64,000 bases of DNA from Sipunculus nudus (GCA_026874595.1 CM049315.1:77474401-77538400), one strand, 5' to 3'. Counted from the stretch's first letter, positions 1 to 11,601 are shown. The notes: a model not told the origin generated them from the letters alone. Translations and numbers: made by a program.

Positions 1-1109
1 GACTCATCTTTCTGTTTACATAAGCCTTCTGCAGAGGGCTGTTGACAGTCTGTTCAGTTCAGGCAGCTGCTGGATGAGTTCCCTGCTGTTCCTACAGCCT
101 GCAGATGGCATTGGCTGTGGCAGCCGTGGTGAAGACCATCTGTACCCGATCTGTGCACCTGGCGGAGTGTATGTACCTCCTGCTACACGTATAAATTACT
201 ACTGCCTTCTAGGAAAAAAGACACCTGTCAATATAGTCCTAGAAATTACCTTTATTTGAATCTGTTCCATCAACCTGTGCCCACCTGTTTTGGGGTATAC
301 TTGTCTGATATTGTCTACATACAAACCTACACTTGAACCGATAGGTCTTAATAAGGTACCTACGAACTGTTGAAATTGTTACTGATAAATCTTTAGTAAA
401 GATGGCGATTACTTTATATGGTTGGACCTCTAATTTTATTTACACACACACATATATATACACAACCTGTAGTATAGTGTAATTTCATATAAAACCGTAA
501 AAGGAACTTGATATGACACTTACGAATTTCCAATTAAATCTCAAAATTGTGTCTATGTTTGACTAAGTTGACTGTTAAATACGTGACTGTTTTGGCGTGT
601 GCATGTTGAATGCATGCATGGCCTTGACTATCATAAGCGTGTTTTATAGGATATTTCTTGCATATTCCATTCTCTCAGATTTTTAATTAATTAAAGTTCT
701 CACATATTGCTGAGGGTAGGTATCGTGTTCCCTCAGCTGAAAAATTCCGCCAAATATGTGCATGGACACTGGTAGGAAAATACGATCGTGACGTCACAAA
801 ATATATTGGTTCAGTTGATGAACATGCAGTCGACGCTTTACTTGATTGCCATAGCAACATTGGATGTCAGATTAATGAAAATGCCAAGAATTAACAAACA
901 CACGATAAACTTTGCTAAAAATACCTATTTTTTCAAGAAGTTTAGTTAACAACTAATTAACACCGGCTGTAATGTACGAGGCATCTTGACATCTCTAACG
1001 TGCACACACGTCGTATATATAGGACAGCCCGGAAGTTATAAAGAAAGACCCTCCTTCTTTTATATATTTGACAATCTATGAATGGTTAATTATAACATAT
1101 AAATATTAT
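1..1109. other. non-coding, nothing recognised
   Basis: AT-rich sequence with only short chance reading frames. It holds a short CA/TA run near 442-462 and no repeat family that recurs elsewhere in the window. I see no gene. Confidence 0.5.
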
Positions 1110-1113
1110 ACAT

Positions 1114-1935
1114 TGTTACGGAACCTAATTACAACAGATCACGTAGTCTCGACGAGCATATATTTTGTTATGGTGATAAAAAAATCAGATTCTGTAACAC
1201 TAGGCAGCGTGAAATGTCTAGGTGAATGAACAAAGAAGTCAGTCTTTTTTTTACAAATAATTATAATTTATTCTCGAAACAACCCTTACATTACACTACA
1301 CTAAATCAATACAATTACACAGTATAACGGCAGTATAACAGTAAATCGATACAATAACACAGTATAATAATAATGTGTACAGTACCAGAGTGTCCTGATC
1401 CTATGCTTTTCTGGATACCACCACTGTCACTGCTCAACAAGTCCTTTAAAACATATAATCCAGATGGACAGTTCACGTGAATCTTCTAGGGGAATAATAG
1501 TCCAATTCATTCCTGAAATGAATCTGTTGTAATCAGAAAGTGAAGTTCTGATAAAAGTCTAAAAGGCAAACTCGAGATTGTGTATCTGTTACAAATTTCG
1601 GAGAATATCTATAATTGCTGCAATTATCGGAAAGGTCCACAAACTGATTCACACTCTTCCGTGTCCGCTGAAATATTTCTCTCTCTTCCCTCGGCTCTAA
1701 ACTTTTTCACTAAAAGCCCAGAACATTCCATTTCACGAATGATCCAAAGAACACAGCAAGACACACGCGCTCATAGAGCGCGAACAGCCCAGAAAATTCC
1801 AGATTAACACAAACGCTATGTCTTTACACGGATTACACCGAGCGCTGTGTTTTTCACGCCATAGGAACGCCCAGGGCTTGAGCCTAACACGATTCAGAAT
1901 GTCAACAGCGCACAATAAAAGGAACAAATGTAACA
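1114..1935 (-). mobile_element. solo LTR, copy 1 (822 bp)
   Basis: One of four related copies of an LTR. On the minus strand it starts TGTTACATTTG and ends CCGTAACA, the TG...CA termini typical of LTR retrotransposons. It is flanked by a perfect 4-bp direct repeat ACAT (1110-1113 and 1936-1939), which reads as a target-site duplication. The minus strand has AATAAA near 1267-1272 (polyadenylation signal). The TATA region seen in the 11-kb and 33-kb copies is mutated here. No gag, protease, RT or integrase sequence lies beside it, so I infer a solo LTR left by LTR-LTR recombination. A 4-bp duplication fits Ty3/Gypsy-like elements but does not prove the superfamily. Confidence 0.8.
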
Positions 1936-1939
1936 ACAT

Positions 1940-2983
1940 ATATGATAGTTATATATACACTTATTTATATAAACACACTTTATCAATTATACCTTTATAG
2001 TGATCACCTGTCTGTCTTGATTACCGTGGTACCTGTATGCTGGTATGTACATCCCAAACATATTGAATATTTTTTCAAATATTCAGGTTTTTTCCGTTGG
2101 CTCATTATACTTATTGTTCAATCAGTATACTGGTCACAGCAAAAAAAAAAAAAAAAAAAAAGAAAGGATCTTCTATAAAAATACTTAGAAATGTTATAAA
2201 AGTTAAAGAATGTATATATGTATTCAAAACAAGGTCAATTTGAATGCTTGCCTTGAGATAAAGACTGGAAACTATATATCTATATACGGCCTTTGGATAT
2301 GCATAAAAAAATTCATCTACGTGTAAAAAAAAAAAAATCACCATCAGAATATAATAGGATGACTAGATATTGATCATTGGACGCATGAATCATTTGTTTA
2401 ACAAAATCTGTGTTTCTTAGGTTCACCCAACAAACATCATTTGACCAAACATGGTTAAGTTTTTACAACAAGAAATAATATTTGATCATGTGCATTATCA
2501 TAGAACCTAATTGATACAGGGCTGCAAAATGGGTTCAAGCATTACACAATGGGAATTTTCTTTCGAAGTTTTCATGTCTGTCATGGCAACAGTGTTTGTC
2601 ATAGCAACAGGCGGATCAATCACGTGACCATTTATAACGGTACCGCAATAATAAACAATATCATCCATATTTGGGTTACCAATATTCTCTTTATTTCTGC
2701 TACTCAAAAGATTTTTTTTTTAATTCTGTCCATAAACTTTACAAAATGCATGTGCCTGGACGGCATATACTTGTGCCTGTTTTATAATATATGCATGGTA
2801 ACGAGGTCTAGACCTGACCGAACTATTTTCATTACAAATGTGGCTGCGCCCTTGCAATGGCACATCTTAGATTAGAATACGAATTTGGTCATTGAATTCC
2901 GAGTGCACATGCAGAAGATGCAGGATCAACACGAGGTAACAAAACAGGCGTGCTAATGCAGTGTACTAGGTTTAGATATAAAA
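1940..2983. other. non-coding, A-rich tracts
   Basis: AT-rich sequence with a poly-A run at about 2141-2161 and other A/T homopolymers (about 2326-2338 and 2711-2721). No gene or recurring repeat is recognised. Confidence 0.45.
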
Positions 2984-3350
2984 CTAGAAATCTCCATATT
3001 CAGGAATACAGGCCTTCTACATGTAGGCAGTCCTTAATGTGGGGGTACCCCGCAACCCATGTTTGCAATAACTTATTCAGCCCATTTTCCCATGATCAAT
3101 CGTGCATTATAAGTGAGTGTACATTAGAGATGTTCTTTGGTAACGCTCCTTAATCCGGAAACTGTACTGGATCCACATCAAATTCTAATAGATTCTTGAT
3201 TTGCCCGTTACCGAAATGCCCTGAAAATTTCATGAGATTTTGCCTATGATTGCGCGAGTTTTGTTGTGAACAAACAAACACACACACAAACACACCATCA
3301 CACATACGAATGAAGATGAATGCATATCCTCATTGCGGATTTGCATAAGA
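2984..3350 (-). mobile_element. Helitron-like family A, copy 1
   Basis: Minus-strand copy of the commonest interspersed repeat in the window. Read on the minus strand it runs from a degenerate GCCTCCGC-type head (near 3345), through a GTTTGTGTGT/TGTTCACA segment and a TTAGAATTTG(A)TGTGGATCC segment. It then passes CACTCACTTA...TGGGCTGAATAAGT and ends in a decayed hairpin, GGAGATTTCTAG. The terminal CTAG (2984-2987) is followed by T, as in other full-length copies. Confidence 0.7.
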
Positions 3351-3954
3351 CCCCTAACATACCTGAAACCACTGTGTTTCGTTGTTTATTCTTTCTACTC
3401 GCGTATAAGACTCAAACTCCATGAAGCTCCCACTTTGGCTGCATAACAGGCCAGTGTAATTTAATCTCCGATCAAACATGTAACTATAGCTGCGGACAGT
3501 TTCTTCTACCAAATCAAAGTGGGATCAAACGCTTACTTTTTAATACTGGCAGGTATATAAACACTGAAGCCGTCCTACCCGTGATCTCCTCTGATGGAGC
3601 TATATATGGTTTAAAATATTAATTATTATCAGTAAAACCAAGACGCTAATTGCATTGTACTCAGTGACCTGGCACTTCCTACTGGTTCTGTTTAAATGAA
3701 CTGAAGACTTAAAAGGATTTTCTTTCCCAGTGGCCATAGCAAAAGGCAATGAGACGAGGATGAAAGCGGGAGTAAACATCAAAAGCTTGGCACGCTTATT
3801 TACAAGGAGCGGCGTAACCTTTTAATTTAATGAAGGGTTGAGTGAGTTATGATATTCAAGGGGCCTTGATGAATATGACGTTCGGTGCACAGCTATTGTC
3901 ACTGATTGATTTAATACTGAAAATCAAAAAGACGCATACACGTCTAAGCATAAG
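3351..3954. other. non-coding, nothing recognised
   Basis: No repeat shared with the rest of the window and no convincing coding signal. Confidence 0.4.
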
Positions 3955-4120
3955 TTAAAGGGGCCCATTTCGATATCTGACGTGAATTGAATAAAGATCA
4001 TCATATGAAACATTATAAAAATAAGCCATTAAAAATACGCCAGAAAGCGCCAATCCCACGGTCTGCAGGGTTTTCGTTTTGTCTGTATATATTCTGACCT
4101 ATTTATAACGGGAATGGGAT
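3955..4120 (+). repeat. interspersed repeat F, copy 1
   Basis: Shares an ordered set of blocks with 17480-17625, including GCC(C/T)ATT(T/C)CGA, an ATAA-rich stretch, and a CAGAAANCGCCAATCCCA block. Divergence is high and the boundaries are approximate. The class is unknown. Confidence 0.35.
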
Positions 4121-4256
4121 CCCAACAAATGGTCGCCGATCGTAGTTCAAACACATTCACTAAGGATTTCTATAGCAGGAAATCAGTCAAACCATGCCGA
4201 GGTTTGCTAACGACAAAAGATGTTGTTGCTTCATATGCTCCCATCACCAACAACAA

Positions 4257-4258
<2 letters not shown>

Positions 4259-4312
<54 letters not shown>
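4259..4312. repeat. (AT)n microsatellite
   Basis: About 27 uninterrupted AT dinucleotides. Confidence 0.98.
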
Positions 4313-4316
<4 letters not shown>

Positions 4317-4551
4317 CAATAAACCACCGTTGGTCACATCTGCTTGTCTGTCAAAATGCTTTGGCATACGCACCGTGTATAATGGAGCTCATGCTTACGT
4401 CACAAGGACGTTATGTTATATTAATTATATAATTATAAAACTTTCTTTGCAGAAATTAACTCCAGTTTATTAATATGTACCAAGAGTAAGTCAGATGTCA
4501 CATAATTGTATTCGCCAAAACAGTTTTGCGGGTATACTATGTTTTCAGCCC

Positions 4552-5590
4552 ACCGCCGCCGCCGCCGTATACATGTATATAGGTTTCCGGAGAACTCCTC
4601 CGTAACCACTGGACGGAATTTAATGAAACTCGGAATTATGATCGGGTCACGTGAACTACTGGGCCCCATTTTGGCTTGACCTTTGACCTTTTCTCTTCGC
4701 ACAGCGTCCACCTGTGCGTCTTTTTTCACACATTAACCCACATATCTTCGGACTCGATAAGCTGATTTGGCTGAAAGTTTGCACCAGTGTATCTCTTGGA
4801 TAGCTTTATACCACAAGAAACAATGGTGGCGCCATCTGCAACCATTTTGCACAGTGTCCATCTGTTTGTCTGCCGTGGGGAAAAAAATCATTCATATCTA
4901 TAGGCAGTGGTTTGACTTCTATGCCTAATATTGTGCATGTGTATACATCTTGGATAGCTTTCTAGATTTCATGACATGTGGCGCCACCTTCGTACACGTT
5001 CACACTGCAGACATCCATGCTTATATCTCAGGACTAGTTTGACGTATCTTCCTGTACTTTTGTATGTGTATAGATCTCACATAGCTCTTTATTATACACA
5101 AAACTGGTTGCGCCACCTGCTACAATATTTTTGCTCCGCGTCCTCCTGTTTGTCTGCCGCGGGATAAATTCACTCTTATCTCGGCAGTGATATGACTTAT
5201 CTTCCTAAGATTTTGCATGTGTATACATCTTGGATAGCTTTCTCGATTTTGTAGCAGGTGGTGCCATCTACTTTCACATTAACGATGCAGACATCCATAC
5301 TAATATTTCAGGATTGGTTTGACGTATAGGCCTAAAAGTTCGCATGAGCATAGATCTAACATAGCTTCTCAGCTTATACAAATATGGTGGCCCAACCAAC
5401 AACCATTTTTGCATGGTTTCCATCTGTTCATCTGCCTTGAATAAAAATCACTCATGTCTCAGCAGTGGTTTGACTTATCCACCTGACATTTGGCATATGT
5501 ATACATCTTGCTTTCTCTTTCAAATAACAGGTGGCGCCACCTACGATCATGTTTACGTGGCACACATCCATGCTAATATGCAACACATCT
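4552..5590 (+). repeat. degenerate ~140-bp tandem array (family B)
   Basis: Starts just after a (CCG)5 run at 4552-4567. The landmark GATAGCTTT / CATAGCT recurs near 4798, 4954, 5085, 5232, 5358 and 5508, with spacings alternating about 150 and 130 bp. This suggests a ~280-bp dimeric unit. Each unit also repeats a GGCGCCACCT-like block, a (C/T)CATCTGTTTGTCTGCC or CAGACATCCATGCT block, and a GTTTGACTTAT block. The array has many substitutions, so it is old. A second block of the same family lies at 50990-51365. A TGACCTTTGACCT direct repeat (4677-4689) lies at its upstream edge. Short reading frames across it are not conserved between units. Confidence 0.75.
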
Positions 5591-6065
5591 CATGCACTAA
5601 TGCACGCATCTCATTTCCCCGTGCCACTCTATCCATGGCTCACTTCACCCTTCCCACTCTGATTTCGGCGGATACACGTATTCTAGTTTTTACAATGAAG
5701 CCAGGCGAATAGTCGCCTTTAAGTATGGACGTATATACATATTCAATATTCCAAATATATAACACACAGAGTTTAGATATGCAGCTGCACTTGTTGTAAT
5801 GACCAAAAATATTCTATACTTGCACAGTCAACAAACGTATGAACTGATTTTCAGACATGGGTCATTTTAACGATACAATTAATATTCTGGAGAAGGGATT
5901 AAGATTCATGTATACCTCAAGACCGTCCTTCAAGGAACAGAACGCCTTTGTCCCACAAGAGGCTGCACGAGATGTACGAGAAATATTTTCGCTTGAAACC
6001 AAGTATACCTCATACAAAAAATTTCTTTTAATTGCATTGGTATATTTATTTTGTTCCGGTCCGAT
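5591..6065. other. non-coding, nothing recognised
   Basis: No repeat family or gene recognised. Overlapping short frames on both strands at 5857-6170 run into the Helitron-like repeat and are not supported as coding. Confidence 0.4.
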
Positions 6066-6335
6066 TATTGCCTCCGCCAGGAAGGTATGTGTTCGCTCCC
6101 GTTCGTCCTCTACATTTGTGAATATTCCTTGGCGTTCCTGAATCCAAATCATGTGCCGGACCCTCACCAAAATCTAATCGGTTTTCATTGGCCCTTTCCC
6201 GAAATGTATTGAAAATATCATTAGATTCGGTTCCAGACTGCCAGAGTTATGTTGTGAACAAAAACACACGCAGGCATGCACACACACAAACACACGAACG
6301 GGGATGATAACACATGCACCCTCCTGGCGAAGGCA
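6066..6335 (-). mobile_element. Helitron-like family A, copy 2 (rearranged)
   Basis: A plus-strand head fragment (6066-6108, GCCTCCGCCAGGAAGGTATG) is joined directly to a minus-strand copy (about 6110-6335). The minus copy ends in its own head, CCTCCTGGCGAAGGC on the plus strand. The hairpin/CTAG end is missing. The head-to-body inversion suggests a rearranged or composite insertion. Confidence 0.65.
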
Positions 6336-7169
6336 AGTCGTTTATTGACTGTGATGCGTTTCGCGGCCCTGATAGTAATGATGAAGGAGACCTCATTTAC
6401 AGCTTTTGGGCGACAATGGATTCAGAATGAGTGCGAATCGAACCAGCCCTGGGTAACCCCTAACTCAATAAAAGGGATGCCACATGCATGACCTCGCTGC
6501 ACCCTCAAAATTAACTTGACATAATGCATATTTATTACAAATATGTTGAATCAATACCCACTTAAGAATATTAGTTCTTCTGTCATGTCATCTTTCTGTA
6601 TGGTTGTGTGCATCCGGATTCGGTGGTCCTTGTATTACATTAATTGGTGTTCGACTCAAAGGATGGGGGGGGGGGGGGGGCAACTGCCCTCTCAATTTTC
6701 AGCAACATATTATCATAGAGAAATATGGGGTAAAAAACAAGAAAAAAAACTGAAAAGAAAAAGAAAATAAATTACATATTTTTTATTGTAACATCTATAT
6801 TTTAAATAAATTACAAGTTAATACGGAATCATTTTTTTTTCATTTTTTTTCAGGCGCACTGCAATTAATTCAACTAGAATTCTCCTACTTCCATGCAGTA
6901 AACAAAACTCTCAATACACATGTGTTTGGATATGGAAACCTAGAGCGTCTATATATAATCGTGGTAACATATTTTCCAAATCATAAAACAACAAAGAGGG
7001 ATTATTTGCCCGCATCGAGCTTATATCATAATGCTTGACGGATATTTCGTCATTAAAATCCACATAACTACCTTACAGCCCTCTTTGATAACAATATTTT
7101 TTATTAGAAATTGTGATTTTTGATGTATCTAAAGAGTCATATATACGCTGTGTCATACTGATATAAGAT
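6336..7169. other. non-coding, with poly-G
   Basis: No gene recognised. Holds a poly-G run at 6665-6680 and A/T homopolymers around 6720-6850. Confidence 0.4.
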
Positions 7170-7190
7170 CTATCTATCTATCTATCATAT

Positions 7191-7262
<72 letters not shown>
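7170..7262. repeat. (TCTA)n then (AT)n microsatellite
   Basis: A TCTA run at 7170-7186 continues into an AT tract with AA interruptions up to 7262. Confidence 0.97.
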
Positions 7263-7266
<4 letters not shown>

Positions 7267-9282
7267 TACTCGAGAGGGGTATGAATATACAGTGAATATA
7301 TAATGCAGTTGACAAAAGTGTCCGAAAAGTTAAATATTGAGGTCTGTGTTAAAATATGGGGGGGGGGGGGGGATTCTCTTTTTGCCGTCGGTTACCAGGT
7401 TTTCAAACTGAAATAAACCGTAAATACGCCAGTCAGTCCTAACCTTCTAAAGGTAGAAGCTCACAAGCCCTATATTCGGGTGCCACAGGGCCGGTACTTA
7501 AACACAACATAAAGAAAGTGCACTCGACTGTCGTGTTAAAAAGACATGGAAGCCCCCAGGCTGTTTCTGCCGTGCTGGTCGGAAAGAAAGATGACACTAA
7601 TCAATTCTGTGTGAATCTGCCGTCAGCATAACTCGTCAATAAAGGATGAACGCGCGTCCATTGCCGTGTGCACTGTAAGCATGGATGCAGGCATGCACTG
7701 GTGTGGGACATGAGCTTAAAAGCGCTCGTGTAATGACCGACCACATCTCAGGCCTTTCACTAATGCTTTTTTCTTTCGTTGAAAGTATGGACAGTGCGGT
7801 CTCTGTCCGGGTTGGTTGAAACGTTGATATGACAAAGGCATCAGAAATTCTTGCCTAGCAAGCCGGACATGTGTACGAATTAAAACTTCTGTGACTTTAA
7901 CATTAATTGCTCAAGCGCACGCACTATAAGCTCATAAAAACTATATTCCATGCAGTCCTATTTATATTATCGAAATTATATTTCTTAGCAGAAAAAAAAA
8001 TATTGGGCCTATATTTTTATATTTTTAACCCCCCCCCCCCCCCCCCACCCCCGTATCAAACATGTAAGGTTTCCATAAATAGTTCAGTATTTCAGATAAT
8101 GTCAGTGTCATATTTGAAGGGGAAAAACATGTTTTGCTGTAGATTTCGGTCATTTCTTAACTCGGTACATGACGTCATTCTCGCACCATGCAGCTAGCTA
8201 ATCACTTCATGAATGTCCCAGTCTCTATATGTTTTTTTTAGATGCAGTGATGACGCCTGGCGTACACTTTAAATATTGGACCAGGTTATATCTGCCCCTA
8301 ACTGAACAGTCAGAAAAAATGCATCATACTTATATGTGTACATCTATAACGACACACCTTATAAAGTAGCATCCCGGAAAAAATTGTAGAATCAATCAAA
8401 AAGCTTTTTCAAAAACATATTAGACCCCATAAAGTTTATATAGTTTAAACCTGGAACAGAGCTTTTTCTATTGGTATTTATATTTATGGAATTAACTTTC
8501 TTTTTCATATGAAATGGCAATATTTAAAAAAATTAAAATTTTTAAATTGTACACTAAATAAACAACCAGTGACGGCAAAACAACTTTTTAAAGGGCTATA
8601 ATATCACACTACATGACAAAATATCAAACCCGGTTTTTGGATTTTCCTCTACCATGCATGTTTCTCATGTCTAAAAATGAAATTTAAATTTTTTGATTGA
8701 ATCAAAATTTAAAAATTCAATTTTAAGACATTGATAAGCAATATACAGGAAAAACAAAAAAAAAGTTTTTAGATATATTTGAAACAGCTTTCGACTGATT
8801 TTAATTTAGGGTATTTTGCCAGGAATGTTACCTTAAACCATGCATGCATATATATATACAGCTCAACTTGGTCGTCCTTAGTTTGCAACATGTATACATT
8901 CACTAAATATTAACAAACCTATATACTGGCCACTGTTACAAAATTTAAAAAAAAAATGACTGATCATGGGGAAAAGTTAATTTTATATAACTTGATATAT
9001 AACATAAAATGACAATTATTTATTATATATACTCACAGTTTATTATTTATCACATGGCTACAATATGTGAACGCTGAAAGTTTTGACTATTGTGTTTCTT
9101 AAGCAAACTCAGTAAGTTCTAATTAGAAAAACAATTAAATCAATTGTGCATTGAAAGTGAGAATCCAAAATGAGACCTAATAGGAGATATGCCAGCACAA
9201 TTATCCTCTATTTATATAAAGAGGCTGGAGGAACCACGCATCAACGTGTTCAAAGAGCCGTATCGTATATAGTCATGCTAAT
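7263..9282. other. non-coding AT-rich stretch with poly-G and poly-C
   Basis: Two kilobases without a supported gene. Contains poly-G (7358-7372), poly-C (8029-8046) and a very AT-rich imperfect palindrome around 8675-8725 (A/T-only arms around TTGATTGAATCAA). Confidence 0.45.
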
Positions 9283-9303
9283 ATCTATCTATCTATCTAT
9301 CTA

Positions 9304-9353
<50 letters not shown>
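9283..9353. repeat. (TCTA)n then (AT)n microsatellite
   Basis: About six TCTA units followed by about 22 AT units. Confidence 0.97.
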
Positions 9354-9357
<4 letters not shown>

Positions 9358-9854
9358 GATATCTTAAATACTTTAAATACATTTTGAACGGAGCATCAAA
9401 TTTAGAGTAACCGTACATATTGTATTAAATTGCAGTTTGCGAACTTATTTAAAAAAAAACGCAAAGATATGTATATATTATCATAAAAATGTGATGCAAA
9501 GTTATAAAACAGTTATAGAGAGAGAATAATGACACACATAATAAATATTGCATGCATGCAACGCTATATGAATTTGCACACAGTGACATTAATTACTATT
9601 AATTAATTACCATTAACTTCCTATATACTCTTTATGAGTATGTCATAAAATGTTTGTCCAGGTTTTTGGTTGAAATTAGTAATCATAAGAATGTCATCGA
9701 TTAAGGTAATATTTCAAGTTCATTTTGAAAAAAAAATGATAAAAGACTGACATCCAAAGGAACTGGATTATATAAGTTTATATACACGAAATACCGTTCG
9801 ATTATACATGGTTTTCATGGACTATTTGTACGTTATGCATGCTCAATACAACTC

Positions 9855-9856
<2 letters not shown>
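9354..9856. other. non-coding, nothing recognised
   Basis: AT-rich and without recurring motifs. Confidence 0.4.

Positions 9857-9927
<71 letters not shown>
9857..9927. repeat. (AT)n microsatellite
   Basis: About 35 AT units, about 60 bp outside the left arm of the ribozyme-bearing inverted repeat. Confidence 0.98.
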
Positions 9928-9930
<3 letters not shown>

Positions 9931-9987
9931 GGTAGTGTTACCCTCCGATGTAAAGTGCTCTATGGCCTACAAGCTAGGCCAGAGCGG

Positions 9988-10374
9988 TATAACTCTGAAG
10001 AAAAACAACACTGTTAATTCACAACAGACTGTTTCACGGGATGCGACCCGATCATCAGGTGAATGTGGTTAGAATGAAGCAAAAGTCGTGGTTTGAAAAG
10101 CATAGACTTTACGAGATTACGAGATTATGCTTTGTGCGATTCGGGTGGGGGGGGGGGGGGGGCATGTGAAAGACTGACACAGATCCTATTGTTCTCGGGT
10201 GCACAATAGGATTGGTCGGGGTACACGTGCGATACTGGAACATAACAGGGCAGGGCAAAGAGGTTATATAATGTAGTAAATAGTAAATATAATACAAAGA
10301 TATAACCAGGATGCTCAATCAGCATATTGAAATGATTTCTAATAGGGCCTTGGAAGCAGTGAAAATATCAGTGG
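9988..10374 (-). repeat. left arm of 387-bp inverted repeat
   Basis: Reverse complement of 10537-10923, nearly identical over the whole arm. I see two substitutions near 10079-10085 and small length differences in a poly-G/poly-C run (10147-10162 against 10749-10763). The inner edge is CAGTGG and the outer edge is TATAACTCTGAAG, beside an AT tract. The outer part carries a hammerhead-ribozyme fold on the minus strand. Such partial head-to-head copies with hammerheads are known for Penelope-like retroelements. No RT or GIY-YIG domain is present here, so that link is inference. Confidence 0.92.
10017..10064 (-). ncRNA. hammerhead ribozyme (left arm)
   Basis: Minus-strand copy of the 48-nt fold described for 10846-10893, identical in sequence. 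It points outward, towards the (AT)n at 9857-9927. Confidence 0.72.
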
Positions 10375-10536
10375 AAAGTTCTACTTTATCCTGGTCTAAT
10401 GGGCTTTACGACCTTCAGCTAGGAGACTTGCACCACTTGGTATGGGTATAGTATATTTGCCTTTTATATTGTATATTTGCCTTGTATATTGTGTATTTTC
10501 ACAGTATATGTGTATTTTTATCATATCATATGTATA
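10375..10536. other. spacer of the inverted repeat
   Basis: The 162-bp single-copy loop between the arms, with imperfect repeats of a TGTATATTTGCCTT-type motif. No coding potential. Confidence 0.7.
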
Positions 10537-10917
10537 CCACTGATATTTTCACTGCTTCCAAGGCCCTATTAGAAATCATTTCAATATGCTGATTGAGCAT
10601 CCTGGTTATATCTTTGTATTATATTTACTATTTACTACATTATATAACCTCTTTGCCCTGCCCTGTTATGTTCCAGTATCGCACGTGTACCCCGACCAAT
10701 CCTATTGTGCACCCGAGAACAATAGGATCTGTGTCAGTCTTTCACATGCCCCCCCCCCCCCCCACCCGAATCGCACAAAGCATAATCTCGTAATCTCGTA
10801 AAGTCTATGCTTTTCAAACCACGACGTTAGCTTCATTCTAACCACATTCACCTGATGATCGGGTCGCATCCCGTGAAACAGTCTGTTGTGAATTAACAGT
10901 GTTGTTTTTCTTCAGAG

Positions 10918-10923
<6 letters not shown>
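10537..10923 (+). repeat. right arm of 387-bp inverted repeat
   Basis: Pairs with 9988-10374. It ends CTTCAGAGTTA and runs straight into a (TA)n tract (10920-10949) that abuts LTR copy 3. The short proline-rich frames in both arms come from the poly-C run and mirror each other; I do not regard them as genes. Confidence 0.92.
10846..10893 (+). ncRNA. hammerhead ribozyme (right arm)
   Basis: All parts of a minimal hammerhead are visible in order. Stem I 5' strand ATTCAC is at 10846-10851 and the core CTGATGA at 10852-10858. Stem II CGGG/CCCG (10860-10863 with 10870-10873) closes a 6-nt loop. Core GAAA is at 10875-10878. Stem III has 3 bp (ACA 10878-10880 with TGT 10884-10886) and a 3-nt loop. 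The cleavage-site triplet GTT is at 10885-10887, and stem I 3' strand GTGAAT at 10888-10893 pairs perfectly with the 5' strand. The very short stem III matches hammerheads known from Penelope-like elements. One oddity is a T-T pair at the base of stem II (10859/10874) where a G-C pair is usual, which may lower activity. Cleavage is predicted after 10887. Confidence 0.75.

Positions 10924-10949
<26 letters not shown>
10920..10949. repeat. (TA)n tract
   Basis: About 15 TA units between the inverted repeat and LTR copy 3. It was probably the LTR insertion target. Confidence 0.95.
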
Positions 10950-10954
<5 letters not shown>

Positions 10955-11230
10955 CAGGTGCTCTTTTTATTATGTGACACGGGCGTAACTCATGTTGTGG
11001 CACTCGTGTCTGGCCGCGTATTACATTCTATGTTTAATCCGTACTGGTTGAACTCTCGTTGTCATGTAAGCCTTTGGTTTTCACGCCTGGTCGTGGGTCA
11101 CGTGATGACCCTGGTGTGTGGAGATACACACGGCTATGTTCTTCTCGATAATTCCTGAAATGCTTGTTTACTGTGCAAGATCGTATAGACTGTTCGAGAA
11201 GTGAAAAATTCTCGGCTTGAGGTGTGAAGG

Positions 11231-11240
11231 TATATAAAGG
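11231..11240 (+). promoter_or_regulatory. TATA box of LTR copy 3
   Basis: TATATAAAGG, conserved on the minus strand of LTR copy 2 (TATATAAAG at about 32967-32977). It places the start of transcription about 25-30 bp downstream. Confidence 0.6.
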
Positions 11241-11595
11241 GGCTGTGTTTTAGAACGGACAGGGCAGAGAGCAGAGAAGATTCCAGCGGACGCAGAAGCG
11301 TGTGTCAGATTCTAGGACCTTATCCGACGAATGCGGCAATTATACATTTTCAAAGACTTTCTCCTGGATTTTATGCATTTGGACTTCATTTTACTTTCTT
11401 GGTTGTTGCAAGAACTTTCCACTGACTGTCATTCTTCGGGAGTTTACATTTAAAGGACTTATCGTTGTGATGGTGTTGGTATCCAGGTACTGTGCGCATT
11501 GTTTTTCTATGTGATTGTATTGACTTGTTGTTATACCGCTGTTTTACTGTATAATTGTATTGATTTAGTTATTTTATTGTTAGGGTTGTTTTAAG

Positions 11596-11601
11596 AATAA
11601 A
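11596..11601 (+). terminator. polyadenylation signal of LTR copy 3
   Basis: AATAAA, conserved in all four LTR copies in their own orientation. Confidence 0.6.

Noticed and set aside
4114-4473. Frames with long Ile-Tyr runs (also at 9808, 12160, 14229 and 63322)
   Set aside because: They are translations of (AT)n microsatellites.
4677-4689. Nuclear-receptor DR1 site (TGACCTTTGACCT)
   Set aside because: A perfect motif but isolated in repetitive DNA, with no gene nearby. Kept only as a note in the array entry.
10109-10801. Paired ~70-residue proline-rich proteins in the inverted repeat
   Set aside because: They come from the poly-G/poly-C run and are the same DNA read in mirrored copies, open in two frames at once. 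No domain.
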